Positions 29,247 to 36,442 of a stretch of DNA of 64,000 bases are shown one piece after another; within the stretch, counting starts at the first letter, position 1; each line of letters opens with the position of its first letter. Source of the DNA: CBDDBU01 sp965226045. GTDB taxonomy: Bacteria; Pseudomonadota; Alphaproteobacteria; VGEJ01. The DNA is taken from the NCBI GenBank assembly GCA_965226045.1, contig CBDDBU010000019.1:43328-107327 (forward strand). Direction: 5' to 3'. The notes under the pieces were generated by a model. It was not told where the DNA came from and searched no databases. It saw only the letters and a list, made by a program, of their open reading frames with translations. The position numbers and the translations under genes are program-made.

Positions 29247-29975
29247 TTAGGACCGATTCTTGAAGCGCCAGGAGTCGTTTCCGGTCTCGATGATCTCGCA
29301 GTGGTGCGTCAGACGATCGAGGAGCGCGGTGGTCATCTTGGCGTCGCCGAAGACGGACGGCCATTCGCCGAAGGTCAGGTTGGTGGTGACGATGATCGAG
29401 GTGCGCTCGTAGAGCCGGCTGACGAGGTGGAACAGCAGCTGGCCTCCGGTTTGGGCGAAGGGCAGGTAGCCGAGCTCGTCGAGGATGACGAGGTCGCGCC
29501 GGGCCAGCTGATCGGCGAGCCGGCCCTGGCGGCCGGCGCGGGCTTCGGCCTCGAGCCGGTTGACCAGGTCGACGACGTTGAAGAAGCGGCCCCGGGCGCC
29601 ATCGCGGATGCAGGCCCGCGCGATGGCGACGGCGAGATGGCTCTTGCCGGTGCCGGTGCCGCCGATCAGCACGGCGTTGCGCTGGTTGGCCAGGAAGCCG
29701 CCGACCGCCAACTCGCGGACCAGCGGCTCGTTGACCGGGGTGTCGGTGAAGTCGAAGTCGGCCAGCTCCTTGGCCAGCGGCAGCTTGGCGCCACTCATCT
29801 GGTACTTGATGGATCGCGCCTGCTTGTCGGCGATCTCGGCCTTCAACAGCTCGCCGATGATTCGCTGCATCGGATGCTGGCGCTTGAGGCCGTCGGCGAG
29901 CACCTCGTCGAACGCGTCGCGCATGCCGGCGAGCTTGAGTGCGGCCATCATCTCCAGGACCTCATGGCGCTCCAT
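29247..29975 (-). CDS. istB: IS21 helper ATPase IstB
   Basis: AAA+ ATPase of 242 residues that assists IstA in target capture. Walker A is GGTGTGKSHLAVAIA and Walker B is LVILDELGYLPF, followed by the sensor region IIVTTNLTFGEWPSVFGD. The start MERHEVLEMM overlaps the end of istA by 14 bases, as is normal in IS21 operons. It appears intact. Confidence 0.95.
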   Translation of the reverse strand: MERHEVLEMMAALKLAGMRDAFDEVLADGLKRQHPMQRIIGELLKAEIADKQARSIKYQMSGAKLPLAKELADFDFTDTPVNEPLVRELAVGGFLANQRNAVLIGGTGTGKSHLAVAIARACIRDGARGRFFNVVDLVNRLEAEARAGRQGRLADQLARRDLVILDELGYLPFAQTGGQLLFHLVSRLYERTSIIVTTNLTFGEWPSVFGDAKMTTALLDRLTHHCEIIETGNDSWRFKNRS

Positions 29976-31473
29976 GGCCGACCCCCCTCAAGCGGTCGTA
30001 GCGGGTGCAATCGGCCACCGGCTCAAAGCGAAGACGCAGGTTCGCGGGCGTCGGGATCGGCGCCGTCTCGGACGGCTGGCGCCGACGATTGAGGATGTTG
30101 AGCACGACGTCGGCGCTGCACACGCCGCCAGCGAGCGCCTCGGCACAGGCGGCCTCCACCGCCGCCAGCCCATCCGCCAGCACGGCGGTGAGGATCTCGA
30201 CCATCTGCCTGTCGCCGTCGTCGTGGCCGGCGAGCCGGACGCGCACGCGACCCAGGGCGCCGGGCAGCGCCCAGTCCTTGAACGGCGCGCCGTTACGAAG
30301 CGCACCGGGCTTCCTCGCCAGCACGGGCACCTAGTGCCACGGGTCATAGACGGTCTGGTCGCGGCCGAAGCGCCGGGCATGCTCGGCGACGATCTCGCCG
30401 TCCTGGCGGATGACGATGCGATCGGCGTAGGCATGGACCTCGACCGGACGGCCGACGGCGCGCGCCGCCACGCTGTACTTGTTGCTGTCGAAGCGCACCA
30501 GGCAGGTCTTCGACACCGACGCCGGGACCGCGTGGAAGCCGTCGAACGGCCCGCGATAGCCGACCAGGGACGGACGCTCGTCCTCGAACACCTGCCAGAC
30601 AGTCCTGTCCTTGAACACCGGGTGGGGATGACCCCGGGCGTAGGCGACGCACTGGTCCAAGAGCCAGGCGTTGAGCTCGTCGTAGGTCTTGAAGCGCAGC
30701 CGCGGGGTGAAGAACCGACCGCGGATGATCCCGACCTGGTTCTCGACCTGCCCCTTCTCCCATCCCGCTCCCGGCGTGCATGCTGTCGGTTCGACCAGGT
30801 AGTGGCCACACATCTGCACGAAGCGCCGGTTGAACGCGCGCTCCTTGCCGATGAGGACGGTCTGCACCGCCGTCTTCATGTTGTCGTAGATGCCTCGCCG
30901 GCAGGCACCCTGGAACAGCCGGAATGCCCGGTCGTGGGCGTCGAACACCATCTCCTGGCTCTCGCGCGGATAAGCGCGGACGAAGAACATTCGGCTGTGG
31001 CACAGCCGGACGTGCGCGACCTTGACCTTGGTCGTCACCCCCGCCAGCACCACGTACTCGTGGCTCCAGTCGAACTGATAGGCCTCGCCCGGCGAGAACA
31101 CCAACGGCACATAGGTCTGCGCCGTCGATGCCGAACGGCGCCACCGCCACGCCTTGGCGTAGCGCCGCACCGCGTCGTAGCCGCCGCCATAGCCCAGACC
31201 CTCGAGGGCTTCGGAGATCCGTAGCAGCGTCAGCCGCTCCCGCTTCGACTTGGTCTCGTTGGCCTCCAGCATCCGCTCCAGCTCGGCCGTCCACGGCCCC
31301 AGCTTCGGCATCGGCTGGACCCGCCGGTCGTAGGTGAACGCCGTCGCCTGCGAACGGATCACCTTGCGCACCGTGTTGCGCGAGACCTTCACGTCCCGCA
31401 CGATCTCCTTGATCGGCTTCCCCTTGACGAAATACTCCCGCCGGATCCGCGCTATCGTCTCCACGACCAACAT
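29962..31473 (-). pseudogene. istA: IS21 transposase istA with in-frame TAG
   Basis: A DDE transposase of about 503 codons. The N-terminal helix-turn-helix (IVRDVKVSRNTVRKVI), catalytic core (YQFDWSHEYVVL, YDNMKTAVQTVL, GWEKGQVENQVG) and C-terminal region are all in one frame. TAG at 30331-30333 interrupts YDPWH-stop-VPVLARKPGALR, where the family has Tyr (TAC/TAT to TAG by one base). The downstream frame is intact to the TGA at 29962. The 380-residue product retains the DDE residues but loses the C terminus, so this copy is probably inactive unless suppressed. Confidence 0.88.
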
Positions 31474-32035
31474 CCCCCACCACCTCGTCCGCCCAAAAAC
31501 GAGGTGACTTGGACTAGCCAGGCTCAGGGGGGCAAATTTGGACGCCGATCACCCCTCAACAGGGGTCAACTTTGCACGCCGTTCCACACTCTACATTCAT
31601 CACCAGACCGCCGCCCGGTTGGGTGTGGGGGACGGCGATTGGATCTGGGTTATTAGTCACCACGGGCGGGTACGGGCAAGCGCGCGGCTAATGGATGGCG
31701 TCAACCCCGACACCGTGTGGACCTGGAACGCTGTTGGCAAGCGCGCCGGCGCCTGGGGGCTGGCGGGGGACGCCCCGGAAGTGCGAAAAGGCTTTCTTCT
31801 CAACCACCTGATCTCCGATTTGCTCCCCGGTGACGACCCGCGACGGCTGTCCAACAGCGACCCGCTGACCGGGCAGGCGGCTTGGTACGACCTTCGCGTG
31901 CGGATCGAGAAATGCGCCGCCGACGAGATCGCCGAGACGGCGCCGCGGCTAGCCCCGTTACCACCGCTCCCCGGCGCGCGCGCGGCCGGCCGTGTTGCGC
32001 TACGGCGCCGATTTTCGCCGCCCCCCGAAGTCGCC

Positions 32036-32674
32036 ATGACCGCCTTGCCGACGGATCGGGGCCCGAAAGCGCTGGGGCTTGTCATTGACCTCGACACCTG
32101 CGTTGGGTGCCACGCCTGTGCTGTCAGCTGTAAAGAGTGGAACTCGGGCGGCCACGCGGCGCCGCTCACCGACCTCGATCCTTATGGGGCCCATCCCGAT
32201 GGGGTCTGGTTCAATCGGGTGCACAGCTTCGAAGCAGGAGAGGGCGCTGATGGGCGCACGGTTCACTTCCCCCGGTCATGCCTGCATTGCGAGGATGCTG
32301 CCTGCGTCACTGTGTGTCCCACCGGCGCCTCGTTCAAGCGCGCCGAGGACGGCATCGTCTTGGTTGATGAAGACAAGTGTATCGGCTGTAAGCTCTGCTC
32401 GTGGGCCTGTCCCTACGGGGCTCGCGAGTTCGACACCGATGCTGGGGTGATGAAGAAATGCACGCTCTGCATCGATCGCATCTACAACGAGAACCTCGAG
32501 GAGGTGGACCGGGTTCCCGCCTGCGTCGCCGCCTGTCCGACCTCGGCGCGCCACTTCGGCGATCTCGGCGATCCCGACTCGGCGGTATCAAAACTGGTGG
32601 CTGAGCGCGGTGGCCATGACCTGATGCCCGAGATGGGCTATCGGCCAACCAACAAGTACTTGCCGCCTCGGTGA
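32036..32674 (+). CDS. soeB: soeB, four-cluster ferredoxin subunit (C terminus truncated)
   Basis: Electron-transfer subunit carrying four 4Fe-4S clusters, seen as CVGCHACAVSC, CLHCEDAACVTVCP, CIGCKLCSWACP and the CTLCIDR ... CVAACP pair. It links SoeA to SoeC. ATG 32036 overlaps the soeA stop. The stop TGA at 32672 lies inside a 42-base palindrome. After the palindrome another frame reads APALALTPDPNLEPEGPFLGWVDRLFSR to TAA 32784, which looks like the lost tail of the same protein. The 212-residue product keeps all clusters and may still fold. Confidence 0.88.
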   Translation: MTALPTDRGPKALGLVIDLDTCVGCHACAVSCKEWNSGGHAAPLTDLDPYGAHPDGVWFNRVHSFEAGEGADGRTVHFPRSCLHCEDAACVTVCPTGASFKRAEDGIVLVDEDKCIGCKLCSWACPYGAREFDTDAGVMKKCTLCIDRIYNENLEEVDRVPACVAACPTSARHFGDLGDPDSAVSKLVAERGGHDLMPEMGYRPTNKYLPPR

Positions 32675-32702
32675 ACCGCGGTCGCGGTTCACCGAGGCGG
32701 CA
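32661..32702. repeat. Near-perfect 42-base palindrome at the soeB 3' end
   Basis: Two perfectly complementary 20-base arms, TGCCGCCTCGGTGAACCGCG at 32661-32680 and its reverse complement at 32683-32702, are separated by GT. The left arm encodes the LPPR end of SoeB and supplies its stop codon. The right arm is followed by what looks like the rest of the reading frame. It could act as an RNA hairpin, but there is no T-run. It may be an inverted duplication or a short palindromic insertion. Confidence 0.85.
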
Positions 32703-32795
32703 CCCGCGCTGGCGCTAACGCCGGACCCGAACCTAGAGCCCGAAGGTCCGTTCCTCGGCTGGGTTGACCGCCTGTTCTCGCGCTAAGGGGCCGAC

Positions 32796-33764
32796 GTGCA
32801 TCCAGCCTACTCCGTCATTTTCTTTACGGTTGCATCGGGTGCGGGTTATGGGCTTCTCGCCACGCTCGCGGTGCTCGGCGTCGCGAATGCTCTGCCGGCG
32901 TCGGCCGGTTTCGCGTGGACAAGTCTGGTAGCAGCGTTCGCCCTGATCACGGTAGGCCTCCTCGCCTCGACCGTTCACCTCGGCCACCCGGAACGAGCTT
33001 GGCGCGCGATCAGCCAGTGGCGCTCTTCGTGGCTGTCGCGCGAGGGTCTGTTGGCCATTCTGACCTATCCGGTAGCGGCTATCTTCGCCGTCGGGTGGCT
33101 GTTCCTAGCCGACGGCGACGGCGAGCTGGCGCGGCTCGACGGATGGGTCCGGGCCGCCGCACTGGCGACGGCGGTGCTTGCCCTAGCGACGGTGCTGGCC
33201 ACGGCCATGATCTACCGCAGCCTCGCGCCCATCCACCAATGGCACAACGATTGGGTGCCGGCGGGCTATCTGGGTTTGGGCGCGATGTCGGGCGGTGCGT
33301 GGCTTTTCGCGCTCGGGCAGCTGTTCGGCGTCGGCCCGCCCTGGCTGGGCGGGATCGCCGCCGCGCTCATCGCCCTTGGGTTGAGTCTTAAGGTCGGCTA
33401 CTGGCGCTACATCGCCTCGACCTGCGGCGCGGCGACGCCCGAGACGGCGACAGGCCTCGGCGCGATCGGAGACGTGCGATTTCTGGACCCGCCGCATACC
33501 GAGGAGAACTATCTTCAAAAGGAGATGGGCTACCGCGTCGCGCGCGAGCATGCCGGCCAGCTGCGGCGGCTCGCGGTTGCCGGCGGTTTCGTCGTGCCGC
33601 TTGCGCTAATCGCCGTGGCCAGCGCCGTGACCGGTTGGCTTGGCGCCATCTTGCCACTCATCGCGGTGCTTTCGATGATGGGCGGGTTGGTGGTGGAGCG
33701 ATGGTTGTTCTTCGCTGAGGCCAAGCACACCGTACTGCTCTACTACGGCGCCGATCGCAGTTAG
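32796..33764 (+). CDS. soeC: soeC, DmsC/NrfD-type membrane anchor
   Basis: Integral membrane subunit of 322 residues that anchors the SoeAB dimer and passes electrons to quinone. About eight hydrophobic segments are visible. Family features are VHLGHPERAWRAISQWRSSWLSREG near residue 65 and a conserved C-terminal FFAEAKHTVLLYYG. GTG 32796 is the start, with AAGGGG 6 bases upstream. It follows the presumed original soeB stop (TAA 32784) by 9 bases. Appears intact although its partners are damaged. Confidence 0.9.
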   Translation: MHPAYSVIFFTVASGAGYGLLATLAVLGVANALPASAGFAWTSLVAAFALITVGLLASTVHLGHPERAWRAISQWRSSWLSREGLLAILTYPVAAIFAVGWLFLADGDGELARLDGWVRAAALATAVLALATVLATAMIYRSLAPIHQWHNDWVPAGYLGLGAMSGGAWLFALGQLFGVGPPWLGGIAAALIALGLSLKVGYWRYIASTCGAATPETATGLGAIGDVRFLDPPHTEENYLQKEMGYRVAREHAGQLRRLAVAGGFVVPLALIAVASAVTGWLGAILPLIAVLSMMGGLVVERWLFFAEAKHTVLLYYGADRS

Positions 33765-33774
33765 GGTCGCCGTC

Positions 33775-34110
33775 TCACGCGTCGACTAGATTTGCCGAGC
33801 TGGTCTCGATTGGCGCGCCTCCGCAATAGATGTCGTAGAGCACCTCGATGATGCGCGAGGCGTGGTCGCCGGCCAGTGAGTAGTGGATGGTTTGGGCTTC
33901 GCGCCGGGTCCGCACAAGGCCATCCTGGCGCAGTCGGGCGAGATGCTGGGAAAGCGCCGATTGGCTGAGGCCAACCAAGCGTTCGAGTTCGCCGACGGAT
34001 TGTTCGCCGCCCGCCAGCTGGCACATGATGAGTAGGCGATGCTCGTTGCTGAGCGCCTTTAATAGGCGACTGGCGCGGCGCGAGTTGGTGCGCATCTCGT
34101 CGGGCTCCAT
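33775..34110 (-). CDS. ArsR-family regulator, BigR/SqrR-like persulfide sensor
   Basis: Winged-helix repressor of 111 residues. The recognition helix is SQSALSQHLARLRQDGLV and the wing is RREAQTIHYSL. Cys30 (LLIMCQLAGGE) and Cys96 (LYDIYCGG) are 66 residues apart, matching the spacing of the two conserved sensing cysteines of SqrR/BigR-type sulfide sensors (Cys41 and Cys107 in SqrR), which form a sulfur bridge on exposure to persulfide. It is convergent with soeC and likely represses the soe/tauE promoter. A start at Met6 (34095) has a better GGAG spacing. Confidence 0.88.
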   Translation of the reverse strand: MEPDEMRTNSRRASRLLKALSNEHRLLIMCQLAGGEQSVGELERLVGLSQSALSQHLARLRQDGLVRTRREAQTIHYSLAGDHASRIIEVLYDIYCGGAPIETSSANLVDA

Positions 34111-34184
34111 AGCGCCAAGTTTCGGTAAATCACCGACCTACGTCAACTTGAGCGGCCCACCGCGCGGCCACGAGGCCGCTCAAG

Positions 34185-34989
34185 GGCATTGTCAGAGTAA
34201 ATCGGGTTGAGGCTCCTGGCGAGGCTCCTTAGGTTTCGGCGATGCGCGATCCCGTCCGATACTTCAACAGCTCGCCCGAGGTGATTCGCCTCGCGGTGAT
34301 GATGTATATCCGCTATCCGCTGTCGCTTCGGCAGGTTGAAGATCTCCTGTTTGAGCGCGGTATCGATGTTTGCCACGAGACGGTGCGGTTCTGGTGGAAT
34401 CGGTTCGGTCCGATGTTCGCCGCGGAGATCAGGCGACGACGCGTCCATCGTCGGTCGTATTCTCGGTGGCGGTGGCACCTGGACGAAGTGTTCGTCAGAA
34501 TCAACGGAGAGATTCATTATCTCTGGCGTGCGGTTGATCACGAAGGAGAAGTGCTCGAGGTCTTCGCGACGAAGCGCCGGGATCGCGGGGCGGCGCTGAA
34601 GTTCTTGAAGCGCGCGATGAGGCGCTACGGCCGACCGCGCTCGATCGTAACCGACCGTCTTCGCTCGTACCGAGCTGCGATGACGACCATTGGGATCGCA
34701 AAGCGTCAGGAGTGCGGACGCTGGCTCAACAATCGGGCCGAAAACTCACACCAGCCGTCCCGACGACGAGAGCGAGCAATGGCGAAGTTCAGAAGCGCCA
34801 AGACCCTTCAAAAGTTCGCCGCCGTCCATGCCTCGATCCAAAACCACTTCAATCAAGACCGCCACCTCAACCGCCGTGGCACCTTCAAGCAAAACCGCGC
34901 CGCCGCTCTAGCCGAGTGGCGATGGCTGGCGGCCTGAATGCCTCAGAACGCGGCCTTTGCAGGCCAACCTGCGTTACTCTGACAATGCC
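34185..34989 (+). mobile_element. IS6-family insertion sequence (805 bp)
   Basis: Perfect 16-base terminal repeats, GGCATTGTCAGAGTAA at 34185-34200 and its inverse at 34974-34989, enclose one transposase gene. The size is typical of IS6/IS26 elements. The flanking octamers (CGCTCAAG and GACAGTGG) differ, so there is no target duplication. This suggests the copy was left by cointegrate recombination or by a deletion next to the element. Confidence 0.92.
34242..34937 (+). CDS. IS6-family transposase
   Basis: A 231-residue DDE transposase with the family order: helix-turn-helix start YPLSLRQVEDLLFERGIDVCHETVR, first Asp in RWHLDEVFVRI, second Asp in SIVTDRLRSY, Glu in NNRAENSHQP. The C terminus FNQDRHLNRRGTFK is typical. 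Intact and probably functional. Confidence 0.95.
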   Translation: MRDPVRYFNSSPEVIRLAVMMYIRYPLSLRQVEDLLFERGIDVCHETVRFWWNRFGPMFAAEIRRRRVHRRSYSRWRWHLDEVFVRINGEIHYLWRAVDHEGEVLEVFATKRRDRGAALKFLKRAMRRYGRPRSIVTDRLRSYRAAMTTIGIAKRQECGRWLNNRAENSHQPSRRRERAMAKFRSAKTLQKFAAVHASIQNHFNQDRHLNRRGTFKQNRAAALAEWRWLAA

Positions 34990-35016
34990 GACAGTGGCGG
35001 TTGCTGAGGTTAGACG

Positions 35017-36391
35017 GAGCTATTGTCAAAAGTTGTGTATGGGCTGATCATGCGGCGGCGCGATCCTGGCGTTCTCCATCTACGAATTTGACGCCGCGAA
35101 TGATCTCGGCGAGATGGTTCGATCCATCGAGTTTTCTCCATTTTCTCTGAGCGCACTGGCATAGTTTGAAGACCATGGCCATCGCCGTCTTGCGCGACAG
35201 GCAGCCCTTGGTCCGGTAGGTGCGCAGACGAACCGTGGCGAACGTGCTCTCGATGGGGTTGGTCGTGCGTACATGCTTCCAGTGCTCGGCGGGGAAGTCG
35301 TAGAACGTCAGCAGGACGTCGCGGTCCCTGGCCAGGCAGGCCGCGGCCTTGTCGTACTTCGGCCCGTAGGCTTCCAGGAAGAAGTCGAAGGCGCTCTCGG
35401 CATCCTTCCTGGTTTCGGCCATCCAGATGTCTTGCAGGCGCCCCTTGGCTTTCTTTTGCAGACCCTTGGGCAGCTTGTTCAAGACGTTGCCCGTCTTGTG
35501 AACCCAGCAGCGTTGCTCGCGGGCGCCTGGGTAGACTTGGCGGAGCGCCTTCCAGAAGCCGAGCGCGCCGTCGCCGAGCGCCAGTTGCGGACCCATTTCA
35601 AGGCCGCGCCGCTTGAGATCGAGCAGAACTTCGAGCCAGGACTGCTCACTTTCGCGATAGCCGTCGGCGATGGCGATCAGTTCCTTCTGTCCCTTGTCCG
35701 TGGCCCCGACGATCACCAGGATGCACTGCTTCTCTTCCTCCATGCGGGCGCTGAAATAGATGCCGTCCACCCAGAAATAGACGTAGCGCTTGGCCGTGAG
35801 GTCGCGCCGTTGCCAGCGCTCCGCCTCAACCCCCCAGACCTCTTTCAGCCGGGTGATCGTGGAGGCCGAAAGCCCCGGCGCGGAGCTCCCCAGGAGCGCC
35901 GCCAAGGCTTCCCCGAAGTCGCCGGTGGAAATGCCCTTCAGATACAGCCATGGCAAAAGGTCTTCCAGGCTCTTGGCGCGGCGCAGATAGCGCGGCAGGA
36001 TCGCCGACGTGAAGCGGATGGCGCCGTCCCCCCGGTCCCGCACACGGGGTTGGCGCACGCTCACCGGGCCGATCCCGGTCTGGATGAAGCGTTCCGGCAG
36101 ATATCCATTGCGGACAACCCGGCGGCGGCCGGCGGCGTCAACAAGCGCCGCATGGCTACCCAAAAACACGGAGACCTCGGCCTCAACGGCTTGGGCCAAC
36201 AACTCGCGAGCTCCAGCTTGTAGGACTTCCGTCAACGGATCTTTCTGAAAATCAGATGGGTTTTGAAAAGCAACAACGGTATTCTCTTTCATGGCCTATC
36301 CTTCCTTGGCTTAGCTCAAGTGGTGACATCAACAATCACCAGGATACGCCGCCTTCATTTCAACGCCGTACACAAGATTCGGTTATAGCTC
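35017..36391 (-). mobile_element. Second IS256-family insertion sequence (1375 bp)
   Basis: Inverted ends share GAGCTAT and TTGTGTA over about 26 bases (left from 35017, right from 36391). A perfect 9-base target duplication, GGTTAGACG, lies at 35008-35016 and 36392-36400. The left flank is only 27 bases from the IS6 element, so the two were inserted side by side. It is distinct in sequence from the IS256 copy at 7-8.5 kb. Confidence 0.93.
35048..36292 (-). CDS. IS256-family transposase (second type)
   Basis: A 414-residue Mutator-like DDE transposase. Catalytic segments are YFWVDGIYFSARM (Asp), LALGDGALGFW (Asp) and TTNPIESTFATVRLRT (Glu), with the family Cys-x2-His in RCWVHKTGN. The N terminus DPLTEVLQAGARELLAQAVEAEV is the usual IS256 opening. 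It is clearly a different lineage from the transposase at 7.2-8.5 kb. Intact. Confidence 0.95.
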   Translation of the reverse strand: MKENTVVAFQNPSDFQKDPLTEVLQAGARELLAQAVEAEVSVFLGSHAALVDAAGRRRVVRNGYLPERFIQTGIGPVSVRQPRVRDRGDGAIRFTSAILPRYLRRAKSLEDLLPWLYLKGISTGDFGEALAALLGSSAPGLSASTITRLKEVWGVEAERWQRRDLTAKRYVYFWVDGIYFSARMEEEKQCILVIVGATDKGQKELIAIADGYRESEQSWLEVLLDLKRRGLEMGPQLALGDGALGFWKALRQVYPGAREQRCWVHKTGNVLNKLPKGLQKKAKGRLQDIWMAETRKDAESAFDFFLEAYGPKYDKAAACLARDRDVLLTFYDFPAEHWKHVRTTNPIESTFATVRLRTYRTKGCLSRKTAMAMVFKLCQCAQRKWRKLDGSNHLAEIIRGVKFVDGERQDRAAA

Positions 36392-36442
36392 GGTTAGACG
36401 CGGACTATTTTTTTCCCACACCATGAAGAAGTTCACACGAAT

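Larger units (their letters stand above)
29044..31588 (-). mobile_element. IS21-family insertion sequence (2545 bp)
   Basis: Ends start TGT on both sides with imperfect inverted repeats sharing CGGCGT and TTGACCCC (left 29044-29070, right 31588-31562). Each end holds a second internal copy (ATCGGCGTGCAATG at 29073 and a matching block near 31540), the multiple-binding-site layout of IS21. A 6-base direct repeat, CTCTAC, lies at 29038-29043 and 31589-31594. It contains istA and istB on the minus strand and disrupts soeA. Confidence 0.93.
26696..32039 (+). pseudogene. soeA: soeA, molybdopterin subunit of sulfite-oxidising enzyme; multiply broken
   Basis: Large molybdopterin subunit of a cytoplasmic SoeABC-type enzyme that oxidises sulfite to sulfate. 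The N terminus has the 4Fe-4S ligands C-x2-C-x3-C (CYMCACRC) and LCAKGSAG. Damage: (1) a frame change at about 28605-28615, after which GWRGADG resumes one frame back; (2) IS21 insertion at 29044-31588, with flanks rejoining exactly as RNALYIHHQTAARLG; (3) a frame change in the (GC)n run at about 31974-31983, where the true end VLRYGADF ... KSP reaches TGA 32037 overlapping the soeB ATG. No in-frame ATG precedes the first cysteines, so a fourth lesion near ATG 26625 is possible. GTG 26696 is a formal start only. Confidence 0.88.

Noticed and set aside
30344..31483. Long alternative frames opposite or alongside istA and other high-GC genes
   Set aside because: They are antisense or shifted shadows of recognised genes, rich in Arg, Ala and Pro, with no family motifs.
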